From positions 1 through 59,502 of the forward strand of contig DWZN01000100.1 in assembly GCA_019117545.1 (NCBI GenBank): a stretch of 59,502 nucleotides of DNA, written 5' to 3'. The translations under genes were made by a program, and so were the position numbers. Position 1 is the stretch's first letter, and every line of letters begins with the position of its first letter. The notes under the pieces were generated by a model, which saw nothing but the letters and a program-made list of their open reading frames with translations, was not told the DNA's origin and ran no database searches. Positions 32,142 through 42,609 of the stretch are shown piece after piece. The DNA comes from Candidatus Brevibacterium intestinavium (GTDB lineage Bacteria > Actinomycetota > Actinomycetes > Actinomycetales > Brevibacteriaceae).

Positions 32142-33434
32142 TCAGAATCCGTTCGGCGAATACGGTGCCCGGCCGAGGCTGAACATGGCGCTGGCGAGCA
32201 CCGCCGCCCCGGGCGTCTTCTCATCGATGCGTCCGGCCCTGGCCAGGATCACGGGATCGGCCCCGCCGAAGTACAGCGATCCGAGTTCGGCGATGCCCAG
32301 CCCGAGATCGGCCGGCGTCGATTCCGAGGCGGGCGTCACCTCGGCGCTGGCTCCGTCCGAGGCGATGGTGAAGCGTCCCCCGGCCAGGTCGAGGGAATCG
32401 TCGACGTCGATCGTCAAGGTGCCGGGCACATACCAGGGCCGAGCCTCGAGAGCGGACTTGATGTCGAGGATGCGGATCCAGATGTTGTCCTCGGTCGCCA
32501 CCGTCTTCACTCGCCGCGAGTCGGTCAGCAGCCACGGCAGCGGGGAGTATTCGGCCGATTCGGCGAAGGTCACCCGGGTGGACAGATCGATGGCGGCGAG
32601 GAAGGACCACAGGGAGGCGTAGGCGGCGTCGGTGACGGCGACGAAGTCGATGACGTCGACGGTCGGCGGGGTCTTCGACCAGCCGGCGAACTTATAGGAC
32701 ACATAGCCGTCGGGTTCGCCCTGCTCATCGAAGTGCAGCGCCGCGCGGACGCCGCGGTCCTCCTCGCCGGTCTCGACGTTGAGCGCACCCGTGGCGCGCT
32801 CGATGTAGGTCTGCTGTCGCTGCATGGCCCCCGGCGAGGTGCGCATGAACCTGTCGTAGATCTTCGGCGCCAGCTCTCGCAGCTCGCTCGGCAGGCACAT
32901 CTCGACCCGACGGTCGGGTTCGCGGACCATCTTGAAGCCGGGCGAGGTGTCGACCTCGATCGAATGCGACCAGGTGGCCACCCCGAAGCCGAACCGCGAA
33001 TAGATTCCGCCCTCCGTCGCCGTCAGTGCGGCGAAGGGGTAGCCGTTCGCCTTCGCCTCGGCGAGGTCGGTGGTCATCAGCGACCGCAGCAGACCGCGCC
33101 GGCGGTGTGTGGGACGCACGGTGATCCAGGTGATGAGGTGACCGGGCACGAGCCGGCCCCCGCCGACGTTGACGAGCTTCTCGAACCAGGCGAACGTCGC
33201 CACGGGAATGGACGAGTCCAGTCCGTGCTCGTATTCCTGATCGGCGTAGACGGCGGTGAGGTGGCGCCCATCGGCGATCGCCCGCTTGACCCGGCCCAGC
33301 AGCGCGGCCTCGGTCGAACGCGGATCGTGGAAGCCCACGCTCGTCGAGGCGAAATAGCCTCTCGTGCGGGCGTCGGGCTCGCCCGTGGACTCGTCGATGG
33401 CCGGCTTGAAGTCTTCGAACCTGTAATTCGTCAC
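32142..33434 (-). CDS. GNAT acetyltransferase of the Eis type
   Basis: 430 residues. An N-terminal GNAT domain has the acetyl-CoA loop VRPTHRRRGLLRSLM, followed by a second GNAT-like half (LHFDEQGEPDGYVSYKF) and a C-terminal SCP2-like domain, the three-part layout of Eis proteins. The last residue is Phe, as in Mycobacterium Eis, where the C-terminal carboxylate takes part in catalysis. Relatives acetylate aminoglycosides and protein lysines; the substrate here is not known. GTG 33434 lies 6 nt after TACTGT, so the mRNA is probably leaderless. Confidence 0.85.
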   Translation of the reverse strand: MTNYRFEDFKPAIDESTGEPDARTRGYFASTSVGFHDPRSTEAALLGRVKRAIADGRHLTAVYADQEYEHGLDSSIPVATFAWFEKLVNVGGGRLVPGHLITWITVRPTHRRRGLLRSLMTTDLAEAKANGYPFAALTATEGGIYSRFGFGVATWSHSIEVDTSPGFKMVREPDRRVEMCLPSELRELAPKIYDRFMRTSPGAMQRQQTYIERATGALNVETGEEDRGVRAALHFDEQGEPDGYVSYKFAGWSKTPPTVDVIDFVAVTDAAYASLWSFLAAIDLSTRVTFAESAEYSPLPWLLTDSRRVKTVATEDNIWIRILDIKSALEARPWYVPGTLTIDVDDSLDLAGGRFTIASDGASAEVTPASESTPADLGLGIAELGSLYFGGADPVILARAGRIDEKTPGAAVLASAMFSLGRAPYSPNGF

Positions 33435-33574
33435 ATCTCCACAGTAATCCAGTTCGGCGTCGGTGTCGGAGTGAACCGTCGAATTGCTCGACGCGGGTGA
33501 GACGTTCGCAAGTCGGCCGACGCCGCGCACCCGTGCTGATGCACGCACGAACGCCGGGAAGCCCCGAACGCCGA

Positions 33575-33608
33575 AGAGCCCCGGGCACCGATCGGTGCCC
33601 GGGGCTCT
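33575..33608 (-). terminator. Terminator of ilvC
   Basis: A perfect 34-bp palindrome with arms AGAGCCCCGGGCACC and a GATC centre. On the minus strand it is followed by TTCGG. It lies 63 bp after ilvC. Confidence 0.75.
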
Positions 33609-33670
33609 CTCCTGGCCTCCTCGCCACGCTCAGTCGCCCTTCTCGGGGCGGCTGAGGGCGGGAGTCGGTG

Positions 33671-34744
<1,074 letters not shown>

Positions 34745-34785
34745 TCACAGTCCGGTACTGCTGTTCATTTACTGAGATGACGGAT

Positions 34786-34802
34786 GTTCCACGGATTGGA
34801 AC
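34786..34802. promoter_or_regulatory. Inverted repeat between ilvN and ilvC
   Basis: GTTCCA-cggat-TGGAAC, perfect 6-bp arms, 24 bp after the ilvN stop. It may be an operator of an ilvC promoter or a weak processing or termination hairpin. Confidence 0.3.
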
Positions 34803-34825
34803 GCGAAAATCCTCGCCGAGGTGTC

Positions 34826-35338
34826 TCAGCTGCGCAGGGCGCGATCGGTGATCGACTTCGCCCCACGGCCGATGGCCACGGTTCCCGACTGCACGATCTC
34901 CTTGATCCCGAAGGGTTCGAGCACCTCGCGCAGCGCCTCGACCTTGCCGAGCTCGCCGGTGGCTTCGACGCTGACCGAATCCGGTCCGACGTCGACGATC
35001 TTCGCGCGGAACATCTCCACTGCCGCGGCCACCTGCGGCCGGGTCGCGGAATTGGCTTTGACCTTGTAGATGATGTGGGCCCGCCGGACCGAGGTCTCGG
35101 GTTCGAGTTCGACGATCTTGATGACGTTGACGAGCTTGTTCAGCTGCTTGGTCACCTGCTCCAGGGGCACGTCGTTGACGTCGACGACGACGGTGATGCG
35201 GGACAGCTCCTCGTGTTCGGTCACGCCCACGGCGAGGCTGTGGATGTTGAAGCCGCGCCGGGCGATGAGTCCGGTGAACCGGGTGAGCACACCGGGCTTG
35301 TTCTCGACCAGGACTGAGAGTGTGTGCCGGTTGTTCAT
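34826..35338 (-). CDS. ilvN: Acetolactate synthase small (regulatory) subunit
   Basis: 170 residues. The N-terminal ACT domain ([20 protein letters not shown]... [10 protein letters not shown]) binds valine in known enzymes and gives feedback control; the C-terminal ALS_ss domain stimulates the catalytic subunit. ATG 35338 overlaps the ilvB stop as ATGA, so the two subunits are translationally coupled. Confidence 0.97.
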   Translation of the reverse strand: MNNRHTLSVLVENKPGVLTRFTGLIARRGFNIHSLAVGVTEHEELSRITVVVDVNDVPLEQVTKQLNKLVNVIKIVELEPETSVRRAHIIYKVKANSATRPQVAAAVEMFRAKIVDVGPDSVSVEATGELGKVEALREVLEPFGIKEIVQSGTVAIGRGAKSITDRALRS

Positions 35339-37269
35339 TCCAGGCCTCCTTCGATCTGAGCCACGGAACGCACCGTGCCGTCTTCTTCCGTACCGGTCTC
35401 GGCGATCGCCGCCTCGGCCTCGTCACCGTCCTCCCCGTCGAATTCGGGGCGGATGCCGCGAGCGTATTCGATCTCGTCGTTCGACACTCCGGCCGCGACC
35501 ATCGGCCACACCATCGCATCCGGCGGGACGGTGAAGTCGAGGACGACGGGCCGATCGTTGATCGACAGCGCCTTCTCGATCGCGGCGTCGACATCGTCGT
35601 TGCGCTCCACGCGCAGCGCCTCGCAGCCGTAGGCCTCGGCCAGTCCCACGAAGTCGGGGATGCGGGCGGTCTCGTGTCCGGTGTTGAGGTCGGTGTTCGA
35701 GTAGCGGCCGTCGTAGAACAGGGTCTGCCACTGGCGGACCATGCCCAGAGACGAGTTGTTGATGATCGCGACCTTGATCGGAATCCTGTTGATCGCGCAG
35801 GTCGCGAGCTCCTGATTGGTCATCTGGAAGCAGCCGTCGCCGTCGATCGCCCACACCACGCGATCGGGCTGGGAGACCTTCGCTCCCATGGCCGCGGGCA
35901 CGGAGTAGCCCATCGTGCCCAGTCCCCCGGAGTTCAGCCATGACTTCGGGCGCTCGAACTCGATGAACTGCGCCGCCCACATCTGGTGCTGGCCCACGCC
36001 TGCGGCGTAGACCGCCTCGGGGCCGGTCAGCGCGGAGATCCGGGAGATCACGTACTGCGGATCGCAGAGCTGGTCCTGCCGGTCATAGCCCAGCGGGTAG
36101 GTCTGCTTGAGCCGGTTGAGGAAGCGCCACCAGGGTTCGCGCTGGCGCTCGAGGGCCTTGGGGAACTTGCCGCGCATCTCCGTGAGCAGCTCGGTGAGCA
36201 CCTCACGGGCATCGCCGACGATGGCGACCTCGACATCGCGGTTCTTCCCGATCTCGGCCGGATCGATATCGGCGTGGATGACCTGCGCGTTCGGGGCGAA
36301 CGAATCGAGCCTGCCGGTGACGCGGTCGTCGAAGCGGGCGCCGATGGCGATGAGCAGATCGGCCTTCTGGAACGCGGTCACCGCGGGCACGCTGCCGTGC
36401 ATTCCGGGCATGCCCAGGTGCAGCTGGTGGGAGTCGGGGAAGGCCCCGCGAGCCATCAGGGTCGTGACGACGGGGATGTTCGTCGCCTCGGCCAGCCGCA
36501 GAAGCTCCTTCTCCGCCTCCGAGCGGATGACCCCGCCGCCGATGTAGAACACCGGGCGCTGCGATTCGGAGATCATCCGTGCGGCCTCGCGGATCTGCTT
36601 GGCATGGGGCTTGAGGATCGGACGGTAGCCGGGCAGCGCCGGCTCCTCCGGCCAGACGAACGGCACGGTCCCCGTCTGCGCGTCCTTCGTGATGTCGACG
36701 AGGACGGGTCCGGGACGGCCGGTGGTGGCGATGTGGTGGGCGTTGATGAGCGCCGTGGGAATGTCCTCGGCCTTCGTGACCAGGAAGCTGTGCTTGGTCA
36801 CCGGCATCGTCATGCCGACGATGTCGGCCTCCTGGAAGGCATCGGTGCCGAGCATGTTCGAGGCCTGCTGGCCGGTGATCGCGAGCATCGGCACCGAGTC
36901 CATATGGGCATCGGCCAGGGCCGTGATGAGGTTCGTCGCCCCGGGTCCCGAGGTCGCGATGCACACGCCGAGCTTGCCGGAGGCGGCCGCATAGCCTTCG
37001 GCCGCGTGTCCGGCGCCCTGTTCGTGGCGGACGAGGATGTGGCGGATGCTGTCGGTCTCGAACAGCGGGTCGTAGGTCGGGAGGATGGTCCCGCCCGGAA
37101 GCCCGAACACCGTGTCGACCTCGAGCTTCTCGAGGCTGCGGACGATCGCCTCGGCGCCGGTGAGGACCTCGGGGCCGGCGGCGCGACGAATACTGGACGG
37201 TGTGGCTGTGACCGGAGCGGCCGCGGGAGCGTTCCCGGTGGCCTTCGCGGTCGAGGGCTTGGCTGCCAT
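35335..37269 (-). CDS. ilvB: Acetolactate synthase large (catalytic) subunit
   Basis: Condenses pyruvate with pyruvate or 2-oxobutyrate using thiamine diphosphate, Mg2+ and FAD. 644 residues. The conserved Glu is Glu 83 in [14 protein letters not shown]; the ThDP motif runs from [14 protein letters not shown] to [21 protein letters not shown] belongs to the FAD domain. An Ala/Pro/Thr-rich N-terminal extension (1-35) and an acidic C-terminal tail frame the core. ATG 37269 is preceded by AAGGA. It is the first structural gene of ilvBN(C), under the attenuator at 37311-37415. Confidence 0.97.
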   Translation of the reverse strand: MAAKPSTAKATGNAPAAAPVTATPSSIRRAAGPEVLTGAEAIVRSLEKLEVDTVFGLPGGTILPTYDPLFETDSIRHILVRHEQGAGHAAEGYAAASGKLGVCIATSGPGATNLITALADAHMDSVPMLAITGQQASNMLGTDAFQEADIVGMTMPVTKHSFLVTKAEDIPTALINAHHIATTGRPGPVLVDITKDAQTGTVPFVWPEEPALPGYRPILKPHAKQIREAARMISESQRPVFYIGGGVIRSEAEKELLRLAEATNIPVVTTLMARGAFPDSHQLHLGMPGMHGSVPAVTAFQKADLLIAIGARFDDRVTGRLDSFAPNAQVIHADIDPAEIGKNRDVEVAIVGDAREVLTELLTEMRGKFPKALERQREPWWRFLNRLKQTYPLGYDRQDQLCDPQYVISRISALTGPEAVYAAGVGQHQMWAAQFIEFERPKSWLNSGGLGTMGYSVPAAMGAKVSQPDRVVWAIDGDGCFQMTNQELATCAINRIPIKVAIINNSSLGMVRQWQTLFYDGRYSNTDLNTGHETARIPDFVGLAEAYGCEALRVERNDDVDAAIEKALSINDRPVVLDFTVPPDAMVWPMVAAGVSNDEIEYARGIRPEFDGEDGDEAEAAIAETGTEEDGTVRSVAQIEGGLE

Positions 37270-37310
37270 CGATTCCTATCCTTCCTGGTGGCCCTTCTCG
37301 TCTTCACATG

Positions 37311-37340
37311 AAAAACGCCCCTCCGATTTCGGTAGGGGCG
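37311..37340 (-). terminator. Attenuator (terminator) of the ilvBNC leader
   Basis: On the minus strand CGCCCCT pairs with AGGGGCG (37334-37340 with 37316-37322), an inner CCGA/TCGG continues the stem with one bulge, and TTTTT (37315-37311) follows. It lies between the leader peptide and ilvB. A competing 9-bp pairing of 37375-37383 with 37338-37346 would disrupt its base. Confidence 0.88.
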
Positions 37341-37364
37341 CGCGGAACGTGTCGTCTCGACAGG

Positions 37365-37415
37365 CTACGGATGATCCGCGCGCTGGCTAATAACGACGAC
37401 GAGAAGGTGAGTCAT
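37365..37415 (-). CDS. ilvL: Leader peptide of ilvBNC attenuation
   Basis: A 16-residue open frame, MTHLLVVVISQRADHP, with six branched-chain codons in a row (CTT CTC GTC GTC GTT ATT), followed by a stop, then a hairpin and a T-tailed terminator before ilvB. This is the classic layout of branched-chain attenuation, known for ilvBNC in Corynebacterium glutamicum. There is no Shine-Dalgarno; AACCAT lies 6 nt before the ATG, so the leader is probably translated from a leaderless transcript. It is too short to be caught by normal gene finding. The symbol is used by analogy. Confidence 0.88.
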   Translation of the reverse strand: MTHLLVVVISQRADHP

Positions 37416-37421
37416 GCCTCA

Positions 37422-37451
37422 ATGGTTCACCGCAGCCGACGACGGTGTCAA
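37422..37451 (-). promoter_or_regulatory. Promoter of the ilvBNC leader
   Basis: TTGACA (37446-37451) and AACCAT (37422-37427) on the minus strand with an 18-bp spacer. Transcription would begin at or next to the leader ATG. The -10 is weak; the -35 is perfect. Confidence 0.6.
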
Positions 37452-37598
37452 ACCTCGCAATCGATCGTCTTATGATTCGAGATTGCACCGGGCTGGCCCA
37501 TGAGACGACGCGCATTCGGGGTCGAGGCATTCAGCGCTGAGAGAAAAGGGAAGCCTCTTTGCCGGAACCGTGGAATAGATCACAGGCGAGGACTACGC

Positions 37599-39374
37599 TT
37601 GATATCCGTGCGTCCCCTCCTTCGGTTCTGGCCCGATCTCCGCTCCCGCATCGGCGTGTACATCCTCGTACTCGTCCTCACCCTCCTGGCCAACGGCATC
37701 CAGCTGGTCGTGCCGATGATCACCGGGTACATCATCGATGGGCCGATCGCCCATCGCGATCTGTCGGCCCTGTGGTGGCCCGTGCTCGGGGTGCTCGTCA
37801 TCGGCATCGCCGAGGCGGTCGGAATGTGGGCCCGCCGCATGGTCGTCGCCCCCGTGGTCGCGGGCTGGGAGGTCACCTGGCGCTCGCGCCTGTTCGACCG
37901 ACTGCAGTACACCTCGGTGGCGATCCACGACTCCTGGGAGTCCGGCCAGCTGCTCTCGCGCGCGGTCAACGATCTGTCCATGCTGCGGCGCTTCTTCGCC
38001 TTCGGACTGCCCTTCCTCCTGTCGACCCCGATCGTGCTCGCCGTCGGCTCGATCATCCTCGTGCTCATGCAGCCGGTCTTCGGACTGATCATGATCATCA
38101 TGGCAGTCCCGGCGATCATCGCCGTCGCGGTCTTCGAGAAGCGCTACCGCGAGACCTCTCGCCGGTCGCAGGACACGATGGGCGAGATCACGACCGATGT
38201 CGAGGAGTCCATTCAGGGCATCCGGATCCTCAAGTCCTTCGGCCGCTCCCCCTGGGCGGCGGCTCGGTTCTCCCTCATCTCGCAGCGGCTGCGGGCCCTC
38301 GAGATCCGCAAGGCCAAACTCGACTCCTGGCTGTGGAGCGTGCTCCTGCTGCTGCCCACGCTCGCTCAGGCCGCGATCGTCGCCGTCGGCACCTGGGGCG
38401 TCGTCCAGGGGTGGACCACCGTGGGCACGGTCGTGGCCGCGGTGACGATCTCGATGGTCCTGCGCATGCCCATCGAGATGCTCGGCTTCCTGCTGGCCGA
38501 TGCGCTCATGGCGCTGACCGCGGCCGGACGGTACTGGGAGGTCATCGACCTCCGCCACGACATCACCGATGCGGACGGCCGCGTCGATGACGATCCCGAG
38601 GTCGGTCGCTACCGGGGACAGCTGAGCTTCGAGGATGTCTCGTTCCACTTCTCCGACACCGACCGTCTGACCCTGGACCATCTCGACCTGCGGATCGAGC
38701 CCGGCCAGACCCTGGCGCTGGTCGGTGCGACGGGATCGGGCAAGACGACCCTGGCCTCGCTCGTCCCCCGGCTGCAGGACGTCACCTCGGGCACGGTGAG
38801 CATCGACGGCGTCGACATCCGGACGATGCCGGTCAACGAGCTGCGCCACCTCGTGTCGGTGTCCTTCGAGGACCCCATCCTGTTCTCGGCCTCGGTGGCC
38901 GAGAACGTGGAGATGGGAGCTCCGGGCGCGGACGAGGAGGAGATCTGGGAGGCGCTCGAGATCGCCTCGGCGAAGGATTTCGTGTCCCGACTGCCCGAAG
39001 GTCTGGACACCCAGGTCGGCGAGCAAGGACTGTCCCTGTCCGGCGGCCAGCGGCAGCGGCTGGCCCTGGCCCGCGCGGTCATCGGCCGTCCGCGCATCCT
39101 CGTCCTCGACGATCCGCTCTCGGCCGTCGACGTCGACACCGAGGACCGTGTGCAGCGGGCGCTGCGGGAGATCCTGCCGGATTCGACGACGCTCATCATC
39201 GCCCATCGCCCCTCGACGGCGGCGCTGGCCGATGTCGTGGCCGTCATCGACGGAGGCCGCATCGCGGCCCAGGGCACACACGAGGAGCTGCTCGAGTCCT
39301 CACCGCTCTACCGCGAGCTCATGGGGGCCAGCGCCATCGCCGAGGCCCACGCTCAGGAAGGAGGTCGGGCATGA
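37599..39374 (+). CDS. ABC exporter half-transporter with a degenerate ATPase site
   Basis: 591 residues: six membrane helices (about 15-310), then a nucleotide-binding domain. Walker A is GATGSGKTT and the signature LSGGQRQR is canonical, but Walker B ends LVLDD, with Asp in place of the catalytic Glu; the switch His is in LIIAHRPS. It forms a pair with the next gene, which overlaps by 4 bp. Heterodimeric exporters of this type move drugs, peptides or lipids out of the cell. TTG 37599 has GAGGA six bases upstream; GTG 37608 (8 nt after TACGCT) is an alternative start. Confidence 0.88.
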   Translation: MISVRPLLRFWPDLRSRIGVYILVLVLTLLANGIQLVVPMITGYIIDGPIAHRDLSALWWPVLGVLVIGIAEAVGMWARRMVVAPVVAGWEVTWRSRLFDRLQYTSVAIHDSWESGQLLSRAVNDLSMLRRFFAFGLPFLLSTPIVLAVGSIILVLMQPVFGLIMIIMAVPAIIAVAVFEKRYRETSRRSQDTMGEITTDVEESIQGIRILKSFGRSPWAAARFSLISQRLRALEIRKAKLDSWLWSVLLLLPTLAQAAIVAVGTWGVVQGWTTVGTVVAAVTISMVLRMPIEMLGFLLADALMALTAAGRYWEVIDLRHDITDADGRVDDDPEVGRYRGQLSFEDVSFHFSDTDRLTLDHLDLRIEPGQTLALVGATGSGKTTLASLVPRLQDVTSGTVSIDGVDIRTMPVNELRHLVSVSFEDPILFSASVAENVEMGAPGADEEEIWEALEIASAKDFVSRLPEGLDTQVGEQGLSLSGGQRQRLALARAVIGRPRILVLDDPLSAVDVDTEDRVQRALREILPDSTTLIIAHRPSTAALADVVAVIDGGRIAAQGTHEELLESSPLYRELMGASAIAEAHAQEGGRA

Positions 39375-41221
39375 GTTCCATCCGACTCGACAGCGACGAC
39401 GAGATCGAACAGCTGCCACCGGACATCGCGGCCAAGGCCCGTGCCCTGCTCATGTCCTTGGTCAGACCGCACCTGCGCATGGTCGTCTTCCTCGCCGTCA
39501 TCGTCGTCCTCACCTCGGTCCTGCTCGTCATCGGACCGGTATTCATCGCTGACGCCCTCGATCAGGGCATCCCCGCGGCCATCGACGGCGACCTCGCCCC
39601 GCTCATCCGCGCCATCACACTGTTCGTCGCCTCCGCCATCGGCTCGGCGATTCTGGCCTTCACCTCCACGAGGCTGGTCGGCATCACCTCGCAGAAGATC
39701 CTGTACCGCCTGCGCGAACGGGTGTTCACGCATGTCCAGCGCCTCGATCTGGGCTACCACGAGAAGTCGACCTCGGGTCGACTGGTGTCCCGGCAGACCT
39801 CGGACATGGAGTCGGTGCAGCAGTTCCTGTCGTACTCGCTGTTCGAGACGGCGCTGGCTCTGCTGCAGATGATCTTCATCGCCGTCACCCTCATCGTCCT
39901 CGACGTGCCGCTGGCCATCGTCGTCTTCGCCGGGTTCGTCCCGCTGTTCTTCATCACCAGGGCCGCGCACTCGACGCAGCGCAGCGCCTACCGGCGGACG
40001 CGGACATCGATCGCGAAGGTCATCGTCCACTTCGTCGAGACCATGGGCGGCATCCGCGCGGTGCAGGCCTATCGCCGTCAGCCCGAACGGCGCGGAACGC
40101 TGAGTCATCAGGACGCCCGCTACCGTGATGCGAACACCGATGCCCTGCGCGGGGTGGCGTGGTTCGCCGGGTGGACCCGACTGATCGGCAACATCACCCA
40201 GACGGTGATCATCGTCGTCGGCGCGTGGCTGGTCATCGAGGGATGGACGCAGATCGGTGTGCTCGCCGCGTTCATCCTCTACCTGCGCCGGTTCTACGGT
40301 CCGCTCGACGAACTCGTCCAGGCATTCAATCTCTACCAGTCCGCCTCGGCGGCGCTGGAGAAGATCGCGGCCGTCCTCGACACCGACCCGGAGGTGGTCG
40401 AACCCGAGCGGCCGCGGAGTCTGCCCGCGCGTGGGAAGGAGACCACCGAGGCGGGCTCGACCGGGGCCGGACCGCAGCCGGGCAGCGGTCGCACCCTCGA
40501 TCTCGATGCGGTCCGCTTCGCCTATGCGGACGGGCCCGATGTCCTCCCCCGGTTCGATCTGCACATCCCCGCGGGGCAGATCGTCGCCCTCGTCGGTGCC
40601 ACCGGCGCGGGCAAGTCGACGCTGGTCAAGCTCGTCACCCGCTTCTACGATCCGAGCGCTGGCCGGATCAGCCTCGACGAGGTGGACCTGCGTGATCTCG
40701 ACGATGGGCAGCTGCGCTCATCCGTCGTCATGGTCACCCAGGAGTCGTTCCTCTTCTCCGGCACCATCGCCGACAACATCCGCATCGGCAACCCGGACGC
40801 CGGAGACGAGGACGTCCTCGCCGCAGCCCGCGCGGTGGGCCTCGACTCCTACATCCGCCGACTGCCGGACGGCTACGCCACGGATGTGAAGAAGCGGGGC
40901 GGGCGGCTGAGTTCGGGGCAGCGCCAGCTCGTGTCCTTCGCGCGCGTCTTCCTCGCCGACCCGGATGTCGTCGTCCTCGACGAGGCGACCGCGCACCTCG
41001 ACATCCCCTCGGAGCGGCTGGTGCAGAATGCCCTGGCCACGGTGCTCGAGGGCAGGACCGCGATCATCATCGCCCACCGCCTGTCCACCGTCGAGATCGC
41101 CGACCGGGTCCTCGTCATGGAGGCGGGGCGGATCATCGAGGACGGCACCCCGGACGAACTCATCTCCGGCACCGGCAAATTCGCTCAGCTGCACCAGGCG
41201 TGGCGCGATTCCCTCGTGTGA
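39371..41221 (+). CDS. ABC exporter half-transporter, catalytically complete partner
   Basis: 616 residues: six membrane helices and an ATPase domain. Walker A GATGAGKST and Walker B VVVLDEATAHLD keep the catalytic Glu, the switch His is in IIIAHRLS, but the signature is LSSGQRQL instead of LSGGQ. In the heterodimer this imperfect signature faces the Asp-type Walker B of the partner, so both defects fall in one composite site, as in known heterodimeric exporters. A linker rich in Pro/Gly/Glu (about 340-375) joins the domains. ATG overlaps the upstream stop as ATGA. The substrate is unknown. Confidence 0.9.
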   Translation: MSSIRLDSDDEIEQLPPDIAAKARALLMSLVRPHLRMVVFLAVIVVLTSVLLVIGPVFIADALDQGIPAAIDGDLAPLIRAITLFVASAIGSAILAFTSTRLVGITSQKILYRLRERVFTHVQRLDLGYHEKSTSGRLVSRQTSDMESVQQFLSYSLFETALALLQMIFIAVTLIVLDVPLAIVVFAGFVPLFFITRAAHSTQRSAYRRTRTSIAKVIVHFVETMGGIRAVQAYRRQPERRGTLSHQDARYRDANTDALRGVAWFAGWTRLIGNITQTVIIVVGAWLVIEGWTQIGVLAAFILYLRRFYGPLDELVQAFNLYQSASAALEKIAAVLDTDPEVVEPERPRSLPARGKETTEAGSTGAGPQPGSGRTLDLDAVRFAYADGPDVLPRFDLHIPAGQIVALVGATGAGKSTLVKLVTRFYDPSAGRISLDEVDLRDLDDGQLRSSVVMVTQESFLFSGTIADNIRIGNPDAGDEDVLAAARAVGLDSYIRRLPDGYATDVKKRGGRLSSGQRQLVSFARVFLADPDVVVLDEATAHLDIPSERLVQNALATVLEGRTAIIIAHRLSTVEIADRVLVMEAGRIIEDGTPDELISGTGKFAQLHQAWRDSLV

Positions 41222-41288
41222 TCGATCCGCCCAGTTCAGCAATGTATGTTGTGCCCTGCAGGGTGAAGCGACACGACGAGGAGGACGG

Positions 41289-41768
41289 ATGGATGCCGAT
41301 ATCGAAGACCGGCAACGACGGATCATCGCTGATGCCATCGCCCGCGGCCATACGGTGGCCCGGTGGGTCGCCGCGCTCATCAGCCTGCTGTTCATCGCTT
41401 CGGGACTGTGGTGGGCCGGCATCCTCGTCCTCGCTGTCACGACCTTCGAGCTTCCCCGCCGGGCGACGCAGCTGTACCTGCGGAAGCGCGGTGTCGATCT
41501 GAGCATCCCGTCCGGGCAGGAGGTCGAGAAGAGATCGCTGTCGGGGCTGGCGTTCGGAGTCGTCTTCATCCCCGTCGTCTGCGCGCTGTTCCTTGCCGAG
41601 AACGCCCTCGGGCGCCATCTGCTGCCGTGGTCGTGGCGGGCCGAGTTCGCCGGTTCGGACGTCTATGTGCTCATGCCGTTCGTCTTCGTCGGACTCGTCG
41701 TCACCATCTCGTGGTTCGTCCGTCGCCGCGGGGATGCCCGGGCCGACGATCATGCTGCCAGCCAGTGA
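41289..41768 (+). CDS. Small membrane protein of unknown function
   Basis: 159 residues with four predicted membrane segments (about 22-40, 43-60, 90-108 and 122-143), charged ends and no motif I recognise. GAGGAGG before ATG 41289 supports the start. It lies 67 bp after the ABC pair on the same strand and may be co-transcribed. Its stop is followed by a 17-bp tandem array. Confidence 0.7.
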   Translation: MDADIEDRQRRIIADAIARGHTVARWVAALISLLFIASGLWWAGILVLAVTTFELPRRATQLYLRKRGVDLSIPSGQEVEKRSLSGLAFGVVFIPVVCALFLAENALGRHLLPWSWRAEFAGSDVYVLMPFVFVGLVVTISWFVRRRGDARADDHAASQ

Positions 41769-41788
41769 TTGCCTGGTGTGAGCGACTC

Positions 41789-41890
41789 GCTCTGCGGAAG
41801 AGCGGGCACTGTCGGAGGGCAGGCGCTGCCGGAGGGCAGGCGCTGCGGGAGGGTGGACGCTGCGGAAGGGCGGGCACTGCCGGAGAGTGA
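41789..41890. repeat. Six 17-bp tandem repeats between convergent genes
   Basis: Six contiguous 17-mers start at 41789, 41806, 41823, 41840, 41857 and 41874, with the consensus GCGCTGCGGAGGGCGG plus one variable base. The array fills most of the gap between the small membrane protein (ends 41768) and the methyltransferase stop codon (41900-41902, minus strand). Confidence 0.9.
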
Positions 41891-41899
41891 GCCGGGTGT

Positions 41900-42490
41900 T
41901 CACTCGGTGATGAGCGGGACGAAGCGGTACAGTCCGTGCCGAGTGATCGTGACCTCATCGGTCCCGCGCCCGTCGCGGATGACCTTGAGCATCTGCCCCT
42001 GCACGGGGATGACCATGATGCCACCGATCTCGAGCTGGTCGAGCAGCTGTTCCGGAATCTCCTCGGCACCGGCCGAGACGAGGATCCTGTCGAAGGGACC
42101 GGCCTCGGGCAGTCCGAGCTGCCCGGGTGCTGCGGTCACGATCTCCGCGTTCTCGCAGTCGACGCTGCGCAGAGCCGTCTGCGCCGTGTCGACGAGTCCT
42201 CGATGGCGTTCGACACCCGAGACCCGCCCCTGAGCGCCGACGAGGACACTGAGCAGCGCCGTCGTCCATCCCGAGCCCGCACCGAGGTCGAGGACCCGGT
42301 CGCCGAGGCGCACGTCGAGGAGTTCGAGCATATCGGCGACCGTGCTCGGCTGGGAGTTCGTCTGACCGTGGCCGATGGCCACCGGGACATTGCACTCGGT
42401 CAGAGTTCGTTCGGTCGCGGGCAGGAAGGGCGCCCGCGGCACCGCAGCGAACGCCTCGGCGACCGGAACCCGGTTGCGATCGGATGCCAT
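41900..42490 (-). CDS. pcm: Protein-L-isoaspartate O-methyltransferase
   Basis: 196 residues, class I SAM methyltransferase. The SAM motif is VLDLGAGSGWTTALL; the PCMT-type N-terminal region has AIGHGQTNSQPSTVADMLELL, and a DRILVSAGAEEIP motif follows. Known enzymes repair isoaspartyl damage in proteins. GGAGG five bases before ATG 42490 supports the start. It is divergent from apt. Confidence 0.9.
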   Translation of the reverse strand: MASDRNRVPVAEAFAAVPRAPFLPATERTLTECNVPVAIGHGQTNSQPSTVADMLELLDVRLGDRVLDLGAGSGWTTALLSVLVGAQGRVSGVERHRGLVDTAQTALRSVDCENAEIVTAAPGQLGLPEAGPFDRILVSAGAEEIPEQLLDQLEIGGIMVIPVQGQMLKVIRDGRGTDEVTITRHGLYRFVPLITE

Positions 42491-42609
42491 GGGACCCTCC
42501 TGCCAGCGTAAGTGCGACTTTGTGGCAGTGTGCGGTCCGGGGCCGAGGATTTCAAGACCCCTCCCGATCCGGACAGCGGCTGTGCGGGCCCACCGAGTAT
42601 CGTTGATGC

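Noticed and set aside
41789..41890. CRISPR array
   Set aside because: Units are contiguous 17-mers without spacers, and no cas gene is in the window; the same applies to the other tandem arrays.
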